Origin: a virus
Strand: one strand, 5' to 3'
DNA: 64,000 nt
Virus record (IMG/VR): IMGVR_UViG_3300009034_000001
Coordinates: 177,415-241,414 of that record
The translations under genes and the position numbers were made by a program. Positions 15,997 to 24,022 of this stretch are shown here, in pieces; within the stretch, counting starts at the first letter, position 1; each line of letters begins with the position of its first letter. The notes below the pieces were generated by a model. The model saw only the letters and a list, made by a program, of their open reading frames with translations, was not told where the DNA came from and did not search any database.

Positions 15997-16329
15997 CTAA
16001 TCAGGAACATCTCTTCCTCCTAGAAAACCGTACTCATAATCGCATTTAGGACACTTCCAATAATTAAATGTATCGTTGTAATCTCCAGTGTGAATCCCGT
16101 CAACAAAATGTTTCTTTGGTATCTCTGCGCCACAATGAGGACAGAAATAAGAATGATACCAACCTTTCCAGAAAAGACGCTTTTCAGGTTCGATTAACCT
16201 ATGTCTTATGAAGTCTAATTGTTTTACTCTTTCTTTAATCAGAGTTCTGTATTCTTTTTTCAAGGCACGTATTTCTGCTCGTCGCGCGTGTTCCTCACGA
16301 ATAAGTTTATCAATAACTTCATCTTTCAT
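15997..16329 (-). CDS. zinc-ribbon protein, 110 aa
   Basis: Long basic helix at the N-terminus (RRAEIRALKKEYRTLIKERV), then CPHCGAE and CPKCDYE separated by ~35 residues: a zinc ribbon. Overlaps the upstream gene by 4 bases (ATGA). Nucleic-acid binding is plausible. Confidence 0.72.
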   Translation of the reverse strand: MKDEVIDKLIREEHARRAEIRALKKEYRTLIKERVKQLDFIRHRLIEPEKRLFWKGWYHSYFCPHCGAEIPKKHFVDGIHTGDYNDTFNYWKCPKCDYEYGFLGGRDVPD

Positions 16330-16670
16330 GACCTTTTCTCCATAGCTTTATCGGATTTTCTTATACATCTTAAGAAAGCCAAAAAACGTTCCAAGAATGC
16401 CCTATCGTGTGCATCAAACTGCGGATTTATACCAACATATTTTACAAGACCTCTCTTGACATAATCACTAACGGTGTCAAGTTCAACCAAATCAGTCCTA
16501 ACCTCTTCAGTAAATGTGTGACAATCAAAGCTAATCTTTACCCAGTCTTTCAAAACTGCGTGTATTAACTTCTCCCTATTCACAATTTCATAGTCAAGTT
16601 TTCCAAATAAATCAACTATAGATTGAACAACACTATCAGGAACATCCCACTCAATCTTTACACGTAACAT
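16326..16670 (-). CDS. hypothetical protein, 114 aa
   Basis: Starts MLRVKIEWDVPDSVVQSIVD; alpha/beta, ends in basic helix. Stop/start coupled with the zinc-ribbon gene. No recognised domain. Confidence 0.68.
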   Translation of the reverse strand: MLRVKIEWDVPDSVVQSIVDLFGKLDYEIVNREKLIHAVLKDWVKISFDCHTFTEEVRTDLVELDTVSDYVKRGLVKYVGINPQFDAHDRAFLERFLAFLRCIRKSDKAMEKRS

Positions 16671-16683
16671 ATCAACATGCCTC

Positions 16684-17169
16684 CTAAATTACAAACTCTT
16701 CTGGCCTTACCATAATTGATTCGCCACAAGCCTTACAGGTTGTTATATAAGCTTTATCATCAACGACCGGGAAGCTGGAGTCACAATATGGACAGTAGAA
16801 ATAGTACGTGTCATCAATATTCCTCCCATACTTCATGACCTCACGTTTGAAACCTTTTAGTACTTTCGTGTCATAAACGTCACGTCCTATTTCGTAATAA
16901 TCCATAACATCATCGCCTGCATCAAAAGTGGTTATCCAAAAAAGATCTCTAACACCTAGAGATCCACGGACCAGAATTGCAACCGTTTCGCCCGTTTCCG
17001 GATCATCAACAGATATCCACCAGCCATTCTCACCGCGCTCAAGAAATTCAACAGCCTTAGACATTTTGCCAAAAAGAAAATAATCTGGGATATCACCAAA
17101 AGGTTGTAGTGACGTTCCAATAGTTAACTCAAATTCCTTGTCCTGACTATAATGAGGTTTCAAATTCAT
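16684..17169 (-). CDS. hypothetical protein with C-terminal zinc ribbon, 161 aa
   Basis: N-terminal ~110 residues beta-rich (WISVDDPETGETVAILVRG); C-terminal CPYCDSSFP and CKACGES form a zinc ribbon. ATG after GGAGGGCAGTTA. Unknown. Confidence 0.72.
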   Translation of the reverse strand: MNLKPHYSQDKEFELTIGTSLQPFGDIPDYFLFGKMSKAVEFLERGENGWWISVDDPETGETVAILVRGSLGVRDLFWITTFDAGDDVMDYYEIGRDVYDTKVLKGFKREVMKYGRNIDDTYYFYCPYCDSSFPVVDDKAYITTCKACGESIMVRPEEFVI

Positions 17170-17238
17170 TAACTGCCCTCCTCAACGATTTTATAATAAT
17201 ATCCAATGCAACGTCGGTAGCTTGGACTTTTGCTGTTG

Positions 17239-17634
17239 TTATGGCCTAAGTTCTTCTGGAAATATCTCAAGTATGTCTTCGTAAGACGCCTTGTGAAGTG
17301 GATCGTTCCAAATTTCATTCTTTATCTGATCAACAGTATCGAAAACATGGAAAAAAGCGTGACTCACGCCATAATCAGCTAAATGAACCCAGAAGACGTA
17401 ATACTTCTTTCCATCAACAATAGCATTGCCAAACATGGAATAAAGTTCTTGTCGAAAGTCAGACCCGATAGGATCCATCATTTGTCCAATACGTTTTACA
17501 TCAAATTGAATGCCCTGGACGGTAAGAGTCAGGTCTTCATCAAACTCATCCCACAGCCAATCCGTACCCCGTGGAGCACCAACGCCTGCAGCTTCAAAAA
17601 TTGCGCTCACAATCTTTTCTTTAATGTCTTCCAT
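17239..17634 (-). CDS. hypothetical protein, 131 aa
   Basis: ATG 7 bases after GGAGG. Starts MEDIKEKIVSAIFEAAGVG; contains DVKRIGQMMDPIGSDFR and a C-terminal helix. Acidic, soluble. Unknown. Confidence 0.7.
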   Translation of the reverse strand: MEDIKEKIVSAIFEAAGVGAPRGTDWLWDEFDEDLTLTVQGIQFDVKRIGQMMDPIGSDFRQELYSMFGNAIVDGKKYYVFWVHLADYGVSHAFFHVFDTVDQIKNEIWNDPLHKASYEDILEIFPEELRP

Positions 17635-17658
17635 AATTCTGCCTCCGTTAATCAAAAA

Positions 17659-17856
17659 TTATGTTTCTATGATTCTAAGTTTTCCATATACAAACAACTG
17701 ACCGACCAACAAATTACTTTTATGTCTAAAAATCCACATCGTTCCCTCATCAGGATAATACTTTCCGATAGGAAAGGCCAAATCAAAAACTGTAATAGTT
17801 CCATCTACTGTAATTATAAATAACCACTTCGTTCTCCAGTTGTACACCAATTCCAT
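17659..17856 (-). CDS. hypothetical beta protein, 65 aa
   Basis: ATG 8 bases after GGAGG chosen; the upstream extension overlaps the previous gene. Beta strands MELVYNWRTKWLFIITVDGT. Unknown. Confidence 0.65.
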   Translation of the reverse strand: MELVYNWRTKWLFIITVDGTITVFDLAFPIGKYYPDEGTMWIFRHKSNLLVGQLFVYGKLRIIET

Positions 17857-17857
17857 C

Positions 17858-18058
17858 TTAACGCCCTCCTTCCGAAGTATAAGTTTTAGCACAATCTGGA
17901 CAAACGCCAATTTCAACCACGATTTCCCAACCTTCGGAGTTCCGTATTCCCTTGGTCTTCGTTTCGAAACGATACTTCTTTGGCCTAGTTTTTGTCACAA
18001 CTTTATGCTGTCTTACACCTGGTCCAATACTTTTGCCGCATTTTTGACAATTATACAT
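17858..18058 (-). CDS. zinc-ribbon protein, 66 aa
   Basis: CQKCGKS at residues ~4-7 and CPDCAKTY near the C-terminus flank a basic beta-rich middle: a zinc ribbon. Stop lies next to the following start. Confidence 0.7.
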   Translation of the reverse strand: MYNCQKCGKSIGPGVRQHKVVTKTRPKKYRFETKTKGIRNSEGWEIVVEIGVCPDCAKTYTSEGGR

Positions 18059-18137
18059 AGATATCTACCTCATACAATTTTGTGTAATGGACTGTTAAAA
18101 ATGTTTTTTTAATAATGGAGTATCTTTATCTACCTAA

Positions 18138-18407
18138 TCATCCACACCATGTAGACTCTAACCACTCGTCTAAGAGAGTGCCAGTTTTCACACCACATAA
18201 TACTTTTCTGATCCATTCTTCGTTTGCGGAACAAGCAGTTATGAAATCCCAATCTGTTTGTTGGTTCTTCCATAAGAAGAACCATGGACTTATTCCACTG
18301 TTTGGATGGTCATAATTTACCATGACAAACTCGTATCCAGAAGCAGAAGACATTTGGTAGATTTCAATTGTTGTCTCTTTGTCCAAACTTACTACAACTT
18401 TTCTCAT
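18138..18407 (-). CDS. hypothetical protein, 89 aa
   Basis: First gene after promoter copy 2. MRKVVVSLDKETTIEIYQM is a beta strand start; aromatic middle (ISPWFFLWKNQQ). No known domain. Confidence 0.68.
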   Translation of the reverse strand: MRKVVVSLDKETTIEIYQMSSASGYEFVMVNYDHPNSGISPWFFLWKNQQTDWDFITACSANEEWIRKVLCGVKTGTLLDEWLESTWCG

Positions 18408-18442
18408 CTTTGCTCCTTCACGCTAAATTTATTTAATTATTT

Positions 18443-18501
18443 TTTAATAATATAAACATGTTCGGTCATAGACCTCAAGGCAGACCAAAAAATATTTTTA
18501 A
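18443..18501 (-). promoter_or_regulatory. repeated leftward promoter, copy 2
   Basis: Minus strand: AAAAATATTTTTT, GGTCTGCC, TTGAGG (complement of 18473-18478), 18-base spacer, TATATT (complement of 18449-18454). Same layout as five other copies; lies 36 bases or more upstream of the gene at 18407. Confidence 0.8.
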
Positions 18502-18530
18502 AACGAGGTCAACATTAATGAGACTTATTT

Positions 18531-18788
18531 CTACTTATAGCTACAATCCCAATATAACTCCGAATAGTCAATTTCATCATCACCAAAGTCTTTGAAGAAA
18601 GTACAATTGTAAAAGCCCGGCGTATCAACCGCATAGTAGCTACCTTTATACTGTATACCTCTAAGATGTTGACATAAGTAAGACCTACAACCCCAATTCA
18701 CAACGCAACCGTCTTCAGAGTTGTCGGGCCAAAAGCAACCATTGGGACCTGAGGCTTCAGCTGAAAACTTTTCATCCGGTATGTACAT
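18531..18788 (-). CDS. Cys-rich hypothetical protein, 85 aa
   Basis: ATG after GGAGGAAAGAAA. Six Cys (NGCFW, DGCVVNWGC, YLCQH, YNCTF, YWDCS) without CxxC spacing, more like a disulfide or iron-sulfur pattern than a zinc ribbon. No signal peptide. Unknown. Confidence 0.66.
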   Translation of the reverse strand: MYIPDEKFSAEASGPNGCFWPDNSEDGCVVNWGCRSYLCQHLRGIQYKGSYYAVDTPGFYNCTFFKDFGDDEIDYSELYWDCSYK

Positions 18789-18957
18789 TTTCTTTCCTCC
18801 TTCTCATTTTCTCAACAATCCAATTAGGACAAAGGTATGATATCTTACGGGAGTAGGCGCAGCTCTTGCCAGCAGTAAAGCCACATTTGAAATTAGGTTT
18901 CAGAAACTCACAAGGCTTCCGATCTATTCTAATTTGTCCTTTCTTTATCCTTTTCAT
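18772..18957 (-). CDS. Cys-containing basic protein, 61 aa
   Basis: Overlaps both neighbours. Four Cys at PCEF, KCGF, SCAY, LCPN with basic flanks; similar in style to the 85-residue neighbour. Unknown. Confidence 0.62.
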   Translation of the reverse strand: MKRIKKGQIRIDRKPCEFLKPNFKCGFTAGKSCAYSRKISYLCPNWIVEKMRRRKENVHTG

Positions 18958-19228
18958 AATAATACGCTGACGTCACTACCAACAGTTTGTTCTTTAAAAT
19001 ATTTTTTGCCTGTCTTACTTTTTCAATCGTATCAGGATCATCCAAATCCCACCTCTCCAAAATGGTATTCAGCTCTGCATCGGGCAAATGATACTGTCCT
19101 CGTACTAAACCATGTTTATCCAATATTTCATAGACCGGTTCAACCCCAAGCCAGTCGACACAATTAGCTAGCCACTTGCCCAATTTGTGCTTCTGAGTCT
19201 TTGAGACCTCTGACTGATAACCTTTCAT
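18929..19228 (-). CDS. hypothetical helical protein, 99 aa
   Basis: ATG after GGAGGTAAGTC. Helical and charged; HKLGKWLANCVDWLG early. Its end overlaps the next gene by 29 bases. Unknown. Confidence 0.68.
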   Translation of the reverse strand: MKGYQSEVSKTQKHKLGKWLANCVDWLGVEPVYEILDKHGLVRGQYHLPDAELNTILERWDLDDPDTIEKVRQAKNILKNKLLVVTSAYYYEKDKERTN

Positions 19229-19249
19229 GACTTACCTCCTTGTGTTTGG

Positions 19250-19582
19250 CTATCCAAAACAGACCTTCCTCATTAATGCTTTAAGTGCACATTTATTACC
19301 GCGTAACCTATAGTTCCAACCGGATAAAAACTTTCCTTTATGTACAATATTTAAACAACCATAACTATCAGAATCTGGTTGAGGCACAAGCTTCCAAAGT
19401 GGACAATTATTACAATACGGCCTAGTTCGCGGCGGCCACACACTAAAGTCTTTGTAAAATCCAGCATCGATACAAAGTTGGCAGGAATGGATGCCTCCAA
19501 AAATTACACTCTTTCTTTCTATGGTTGAACAAACAAGGTCAAATACTCTTTTTTGAGTCCAACGCTTCCTTTGGTTGAACAT
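19250..19582 (-). CDS. family A Cys-pair protein, copy 1 (110 aa)
   Basis: First (leftmost) of 21 paralogues. ATG 9 bases after GGAGG is chosen because family members begin just before the RWTQKRVFDLV helix. CQLC and CNNCPLW pairs, a lone Cys, VHKG, then GNKCALKALMRKVCFG. Start lies inside the upstream gene's 3' end. See 35068 for the family description. Confidence 0.82.
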   Translation of the reverse strand: MFNQRKRWTQKRVFDLVCSTIERKSVIFGGIHSCQLCIDAGFYKDFSVWPPRTRPYCNNCPLWKLVPQPDSDSYGCLNIVHKGKFLSGWNYRLRGNKCALKALMRKVCFG

Positions 19583-20048
19583 ACCTACGATACCTCCTTC
19601 TTTCTTTTCGAAGTGGCACAATCTTTTTAGAGAAAACGTAACAACGATACATATGTCCAAGTACTCTGTGAGGAACGCGTTTAACACGCATCACAATACA
19701 AACGAGTTTGAGTAAATCGATGTCTTCATAATCGTAAACATCGATACTTGGATTCACTTGTTGGTGTCCGCTACATGAAAATAAAGTGCCACAGCCCTGT
19801 TCACGGGCTCGCATTACAACGTCCCTGATTCCCGGGTCAATTTTGTCGTCAATAGCTGACGTCCAATAACTACGATAGTGTTTACGCTCGTTGTCAGAAT
19901 ACCTTTGGCATATATGATAACAAAAAGTTAATGATTTCAGCCTGTCATTGTGCACAATTGTTATAATTCTACATCGTTTGACGTCAACTGGACGATAACA
20001 AATGAAACACTGGGGCTCAACATTAATTATAATTTGTTCGTCGTGCAC
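19539..20048 (-). CDS. hypothetical protein with SCSGH motif, 169 aa
   Basis: GTG start after GGAAG. N-terminal CFICYRPVD resembles a zinc knuckle; middle GCGTLFSCSGHQQVNPSID matches the T-x-x-S-C-x-G-H pattern also seen at 56445 (TFASCWGH). The motif is common in small phage/bacterial unknowns. Very basic tail overlapping family A copy 1. Confidence 0.68.
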   Translation of the reverse strand: MHDEQIIINVEPQCFICYRPVDVKRCRIITIVHNDRLKSLTFCYHICQRYSDNERKHYRSYWTSAIDDKIDPGIRDVVMRAREQGCGTLFSCSGHQQVNPSIDVYDYEDIDLLKLVCIVMRVKRVPHRVLGHMYRCYVFSKKIVPLRKERRRYRRYVQPKEALDSKKSI

Positions 20049-20353
20049 ACTTTCACTTCCTTGACTGATATCATATCTTCTGCTAACATCTCAATACAAT
20101 TCCAAAAGGTACTCAATGAACCACTACCTGTGGTCACTTTGTAATTGACTTTAGGTTCCGTGCAACAAACCTCAAACTCCCAGCATTGTGCTGGATAGCC
20201 AGTAATCCATATCTTTACTCGAGCCCCGGGAAAGACAACTTCGCCAAGAAAGTGCTTTTCGTGACATTTAATATCAAAAGGTTTTAGTCCAAGTTTTTTC
20301 AAAAGACCTAAATCCCACGAAAAAGGTGTTACCCTATCTAAGCAGTCCAACAT
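20027..20353 (-). CDS. hypothetical protein, 108 aa
   Basis: ATG 8 bases after GGAGG. Cys-containing beta protein (ITGYPAQCWEFEVCCTEP). Ends inside the next gene's start. Unknown. Confidence 0.68.
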   Translation of the reverse strand: MLDCLDRVTPFSWDLGLLKKLGLKPFDIKCHEKHFLGEVVFPGARVKIWITGYPAQCWEFEVCCTEPKVNYKVTTGSGSLSTFWNCIEMLAEDMISVKEVKVCTTNKL

Positions 20354-20375
20354 ATAATATCCCTCCTCCTTTGTA

Positions 20376-21110
20376 CTAACAATTACTTGGAATCAAATCC
20401 GGAAACTCCAGCTCCAAGAACGCTTTAACTCTAATCTTTAATCTAAGTTCCAGTTGCCTTATCCTTTCCCTTGAAAGTCCAAATTTATCTCCAATTGCTT
20501 GCAGTGTTTTTGGCTTTTCAGACATTAAACGATTTTCTAAGATATACCGGTCTCTACTTTTCAATGTTCTACGAAATGTAGCAAACTGTTTATTGAAAAA
20601 CTTTCTCTCATCGCGTTCAACAATCTTCAGGTCAGTAGACTTTTCTTCATCTATTACAAGGCCGATTTGAGCTTGCCGATCCGAAACCTCGAGCGAGTCA
20701 AGAGATACATCCCACTTTACATCTTCATTAATATCCGGCTTGGAAGGCCTAACTATACTCCGATTGTTTGCAATGAACCTCAACATCTTAGACTTAATCC
20801 AGAAGGAAGCGTAGTAAGAAAATTTCACTCCTCTAAATGGGTCAAACTTCTCCACAGCACGAATTAAACCCAAATTACCTTCTTGAATCAAATCTAAAAC
20901 GTTGATGCCAAACCTGTTATAGTATCCCAAAGCAATTTTTACCACTAGCCTCAAATTTGAAATCACTAATTTGTCCCTTGCACTAAGGTCATTACTTTTT
21001 GCATACCTCTTTGCAAGTTCCAGAACCTTTTCTGACGGTAATACTGGATTATGTTTTATCTCTGATAAATACAGCTGAAATGTCCTATTATGTATAGTTT
21101 CTGTAAACAT
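20376..21110 (-). CDS. sigma-70-family RNA polymerase sigma factor, 244 aa
   Basis: Residues ~12-16 give the region 1.2 LYLSEI; ~60-130 region 2 with DLIQEGNLGLIRAVEKFDP and FSYYASFWIKSKMLRF (core binding and -10 recognition); C-terminal region 4 with QAIGDKFGLSRERIRQLELR (HTH for the -35). Region 1.1 and most of region 3 are short, as in RpoH-like or phage sigma factors. Likely redirects host RNA polymerase to phage promoters, plausibly the six-copy TTGARG/TATATT set. Start shared with the upstream stop as TAATG. Confidence 0.93.
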   Translation of the reverse strand: MFTETIHNRTFQLYLSEIKHNPVLPSEKVLELAKRYAKSNDLSARDKLVISNLRLVVKIALGYYNRFGINVLDLIQEGNLGLIRAVEKFDPFRGVKFSYYASFWIKSKMLRFIANNRSIVRPSKPDINEDVKWDVSLDSLEVSDRQAQIGLVIDEEKSTDLKIVERDERKFFNKQFATFRRTLKSRDRYILENRLMSEKPKTLQAIGDKFGLSRERIRQLELRLKIRVKAFLELEFPDLIPSNC

Positions 21111-21349
21111 TACTTATTAGCCATACCGGAGAGTTCCGGAAAAGACGTTCTATAATCTATGCGCATAGCTTGATGTAAAAACCGCTCCAATAACCGAATA
21201 GCAGCCTTTGGATTTTCTTGAATAAGCAAACTAAGTCGGTGTGTTATTTCCCAACAGTTGTTGCAAAGTCTAGTAGCGTGCAGAGCTTTTGGAGAGCCGC
21301 ATTCCTTACAGTAAAACGCCATCCCCCTTGGTATTGTTATTGGTGCCAT
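21110..21349 (-). CDS. zinc-ribbon protein coupled to sigma factor, 79 aa
   Basis: ATG after GGGGG. CKECGSP and CNNCWE pairs, then helices (LIQENPKAAIRLLERFLHQA). Its stop overlaps the sigma factor ATG, so the two are translated together; could modulate RNA polymerase, but that is guesswork. Confidence 0.72.
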   Translation of the reverse strand: MAPITIPRGMAFYCKECGSPKALHATRLCNNCWEITHRLSLLIQENPKAAIRLLERFLHQAMRIDYRTSFPELSGMANK

Positions 21350-21352
21350 ACA

Positions 21353-21562
21353 CTAACCCCCATTATAAAAGTTAACGGCATTACTTTCTTCGCCGCTCTG
21401 ATAGAACACAAGGGCTTGTCTTCTTGGTCTAAACATTTCAACTCTCACCAAAAGCTCAGGTCTGTCTTTACTTGCCCTATAAGCCTCATCAAGACACTGA
21501 TGCAAACTGGTATAATAGTGCCCTTGGCCTATCTCTACATATTCCCATCGCCACTCCACCAT
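21353..21562 (-). CDS. hypothetical protein, 69 aa
   Basis: ATG 7 bases after GGAGG. MVEWRWEYVEIGQGHYYTSL then a helix (LDEAYRASKDRPELLVRVEM). Unknown. Confidence 0.66.
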   Translation of the reverse strand: MVEWRWEYVEIGQGHYYTSLHQCLDEAYRASKDRPELLVRVEMFRPRRQALVFYQSGEESNAVNFYNGG

Positions 21563-21575
21563 TACTTTTCCTCCT

Positions 21576-21806
21576 CTATCCTTCAAAAATTGTTTCAAAC
21601 ACTTCCTCCCACGGAGTCATAATATCGATAGACTTTGGTGGCCAACCTTCATTTGAATATACATTCAACGTTACGGACTCTCGACCACAATGTAAGCCGA
21701 AAGTAACATCACCATAACGCTCTTTTAGCGCTCTCTTAAGTTCTTCAAGTTTTTCTCGAAGGAACCAATCCCACTTGTTCAAATTTGGTTTATCTCTCCA
21801 ACTCAT
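21576..21806 (-). CDS. hypothetical protein, 76 aa
   Basis: ATG after GGAGGAAAGA. MSWRDKPNLNKWDWFLREKL, helical, then beta (VTFGLHCGRESVTLNVY). Overlaps the membrane peptide upstream. Confidence 0.66.
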   Translation of the reverse strand: MSWRDKPNLNKWDWFLREKLEELKRALKERYGDVTFGLHCGRESVTLNVYSNEGWPPKSIDIMTPWEEVFETIFEG

Positions 21807-21954
21807 TCTTTCCTCCTTCATTACATTCCTCTTCCTTGTGTCTCTTAAGTATCCTTCTGGATAAAACAAATATGCCTAAACTCACCACAATAGCTATATA
21901 ACATATATATGTTACCAAGTTACCTAAAAATGCAAATTCCGTATGTTGAGTCAT
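21790..21954 (-). CDS. single-span membrane peptide, 54 aa
   Basis: ATG 9 bases after GGAGG. Hydrophobic LVTYICYIAIVVSLGIFVL in the middle with a basic RRILKRHK following (inside-positive), then an acidic tail that overlaps the next start. Confidence 0.66.
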   Translation of the reverse strand: MTQHTEFAFLGNLVTYICYIAIVVSLGIFVLSRRILKRHKEEECNEGGKNELER

Positions 21955-21967
21955 ATCTCAGTACCTC

Positions 21968-22171
21968 CTAAACAATATCCTCATCAAAGTATTCAAAGTT
22001 TTCAGGATCGGAGCCGTACAATGTTCTCTTTAACTTCGCCTTAGCACTACAACCTTTTTCATCACAACTAACATTGTACATAATCTCAAGATATACACGA
22101 TTGACTTTGACCCAAGCCCTTGCGGATATAAGACCATTTGTAGTCCAGCAATGATTACACTGTTTTTTCAT
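21968..22171 (-). CDS. zinc-finger protein (Ogr/Delta-like pattern), 67 aa
   Basis: MKKQCNHC at the N-terminus and VSCDEKGCSAKAKLK later: C-x2-C...C-x4-C, reminiscent of the Ogr/Delta transcription activators of P2-like phages, but the resemblance is only the Cys layout. SD GGGAGAG. Confidence 0.55.
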   Translation of the reverse strand: MKKQCNHCWTTNGLISARAWVKVNRVYLEIMYNVSCDEKGCSAKAKLKRTLYGSDPENFEYFDEDIV

Positions 22172-22183
22172 GAGACTCTCCCT

Positions 22184-22381
22184 TTACTGGATTTCTTCAA
22201 TTCCTGGAAACTTATTCAACATACCCAAATTATAAGTCACAGGCTCCGATTTAATAAGAACATGCATCTTGTAGAGGCCGTGTGGAACATCTTCAAATAT
22301 AAATTCTAACAGCCCAATCAGAACAAGGCCATTCTTCAACCTAACACTTATGGTTTTATCTGTTGTAAATCTCTTTAACAT
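22184..22381 (-). CDS. hypothetical beta protein, 65 aa
   Basis: First gene downstream of promoter copy 3. SD GGAGGCTTTTT. Resembles a small Sm/SH3-like barrel (KTISVRLKNGLVLIGLLEF). Unknown. Confidence 0.66.
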   Translation of the reverse strand: MLKRFTTDKTISVRLKNGLVLIGLLEFIFEDVPHGLYKMHVLIKSEPVTYNLGMLNKFPGIEEIQ

Positions 22382-22423
22382 AAAAAGCCTCCTCGTTCCG
22401 AATGAGTAAATGAAAATTTATTT

Positions 22424-22488
22424 TTAATAATATAATATACATATGTACCTTAACGAACTTCAAGGGGGTCCTTAAAATTTTTTTGTGC
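22424..22488 (-). promoter_or_regulatory. repeated leftward promoter, copy 3
   Basis: Minus strand: CACAAAAAAATTTTAA, GGACCCCC, TTGAAG (complement of 22458-22463), 18-base spacer ending ACATATG, TATATT (complement of 22434-22439). The spacer end ACATATG and leader TAAATTTTCAT are shared with copy 1. Confidence 0.82.
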
Positions 22489-22497
22489 CTGTTCCTT

Positions 22498-22845
22498 CTA
22501 TTTACCTAAACAGACTTTTCTAGCTAATGCCTTTAAAGCACCCTTATTCTTATATAACTTCTTTTCCCAATCGGCCAACGTCACACCTTTATAAACAGCG
22601 GAAGTACATAAGCTACCAGTAAGCGATTTAAACCGAGACTCTGGATAAATATTCCAAAGAGGGCACCAAAAACACTTACTAGGCTTCCATTCGACCATGC
22701 AAGTGAATAACGTATTTGAGTCCTTACAGAGTTTACAAGCCTCTCCAAAGGGATGGCTAAAAAACATTCCATTGTATGTAATATTTTTCAGTACAAGCTC
22801 GTAAACACGTTGCTTTGTCCATCTTTTTGACTTTTTGATATCCAA
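22498..22845 (-). CDS. family A Cys-pair protein, copy 2 (115 aa)
   Basis: TTG start behind GGAGGGGGTGG, two codons after the upstream stop. RWTKQRVYELVLKNI helix, CKLC, CFWCPLW, AVYKG, then NKGALKALARKVCLGK. Last gene before promoter copy 3. Confidence 0.82.
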   Translation of the reverse strand: MDIKKSKRWTKQRVYELVLKNITYNGMFFSHPFGEACKLCKDSNTLFTCMVEWKPSKCFWCPLWNIYPESRFKSLTGSLCTSAVYKGVTLADWEKKLYKNKGALKALARKVCLGK

Positions 22846-22847
22846 AT

Positions 22848-23057
22848 TTACCACCCCCTCCAAGGAGACTTCCGTTCAAAATAAGCTATTTCAGCCTCCG
22901 TTGCTATAAGATGCCAAGTATATGGCATCAATCTTTCTATTTCACCCCAAGGGGAATCAATTTCATAAGCCTTATCTTCTGGCATACCGCATTTTTGAAT
23001 TAGCCAGTTGGTAGCCCATTCACCAAACCACTCCGGACTGTCACTCCAAACGCTCAT
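22848..23057 (-). CDS. hypothetical protein, 69 aa
   Basis: ATG after GGAGGTGTATT. Trp-rich N-terminus (MSVWSDSPEWFGEWATNWLI), ends ERKSPWRGW. Unknown; sits between family A copies 2 and 3. Confidence 0.66.
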   Translation of the reverse strand: MSVWSDSPEWFGEWATNWLIQKCGMPEDKAYEIDSPWGEIERLMPYTWHLIATEAEIAYFERKSPWRGW

Positions 23058-23067
23058 AATACACCTC

Positions 23068-23385
23068 CTATCCTAGACAAACCTTTCTTGCTAACGCCCT
23101 TAATGCTCCACGATTTCCTTTAAGTCGATTCGTTATTTCACCTAGCCGTCTACCTTTATGTACATACAAACAACAAGCACTTTCAGAATCAGTATGAGGC
23201 AAATCAACAATATCCCTAAGTCGACAGTAGCCACAAAACTTCATAAACCTAAACGATTGAAAATCAGCTCGTTGTTTCGCGTCTATACAGAGCGGGCAGT
23301 CATTGGGAGCACTAAAGAATATACCGTACTTTTCAATATTGTTCAAAACAATCTTTAAGATATCCTCACGCGTATAACTACTCAT
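23068..23385 (-). CDS. family A Cys-pair protein, copy 3 (105 aa)
   Basis: YTREDILKIVLNNIEKYG helix, CPLC, then CGYCRLRD in place of the usual CxxCPLW (the Trp is lost), YVHKG and GNRGALRALARKVCLG. Overlaps the upstream gene by 4 bases. Confidence 0.82.
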   Translation of the reverse strand: MSSYTREDILKIVLNNIEKYGIFFSAPNDCPLCIDAKQRADFQSFRFMKFCGYCRLRDIVDLPHTDSESACCLYVHKGRRLGEITNRLKGNRGALRALARKVCLG

Positions 23386-23609
23386 AATAAGCCCCCATTT
23401 TTAAGATTGTCGTAATACTCTTTCATACAACCCTTGTCACTTGGACACAACCCCCAAGTATCAGCCCATTTTCCATACGACTCATAAGCAGGCAGTGTAA
23501 ATGACTCTTTCCAGAATCTTCCACATAGACCACACCAATAGTGGTCGTACTTAACAGAAGGACAACCTGTAAGGAGCCAAGATAACCTATCAAATATCCT
23601 CCTTAACAT
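23382..23609 (-). CDS. Cys-rich hypothetical protein, 75 aa
   Basis: ATG 6 bases after GGAGG. Cys in TGCP, CGLCGRFW and CPSDKGC suggest a zinc site. Basic N-terminus. Coupled (ATGA) to family A copy 3. Confidence 0.66.
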   Translation of the reverse strand: MLRRIFDRLSWLLTGCPSVKYDHYWCGLCGRFWKESFTLPAYESYGKWADTWGLCPSDKGCMKEYYDNLKNGGLL

Positions 23610-23640
23610 CTGACACCTCCATTTCACAATAATTTTCTAA

Positions 23641-24011
23641 CTATCTTGGAATAAAGATTTCATTACATACAAATACACGCAATTTTCGTTGCCAGCCCTT
23701 TGCAATCACCTTTCGTATCTTTACTTTCTTTATTACGGGACTTCGCGGATACGGGAAATGGGAGTAGCCCAACTACGTGCGTCGCGTAAAGTATAAAAAC
23801 AATGCCAGCCATTTTTATACTCCTTTCCGAGCCAATCATGTAAAAATTGTTTGGGTTGTCCCACTGAAAAATCCTTAGCACGCAACCACTTACCTAAAGG
23901 TCGTGTCTTGCAACCGTAGAATTCGCCATACAAGCCATTAGCCGAGTCCACAAAGACTTTATAACCATACTTTGGTCGATACAAAGACGTGTCAAGTTGT
24001 CGAAGACACAT
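23641..24011 (-). pseudogene. family C protein with frameshift
   Basis: Begins MCLRQLDTSLYRPKYGYKVF like other family C copies, through NGWHCFYTLRDARSW, but the frame hits TAA after IREVP (stop at 23733). A -1 change at GTCCCG restores VIKKVKIRKVIAKGWQRK and RVFVCNEIFIPR, the expected family end, stopping at 23641. So the gene is intact except for one missing or extra base. Mutation, sequencing error and programmed frameshifting are all possible; no strong slippery site is evident. Confidence 0.8.
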
Positions 24012-24022
24012 TTAACCACCCC

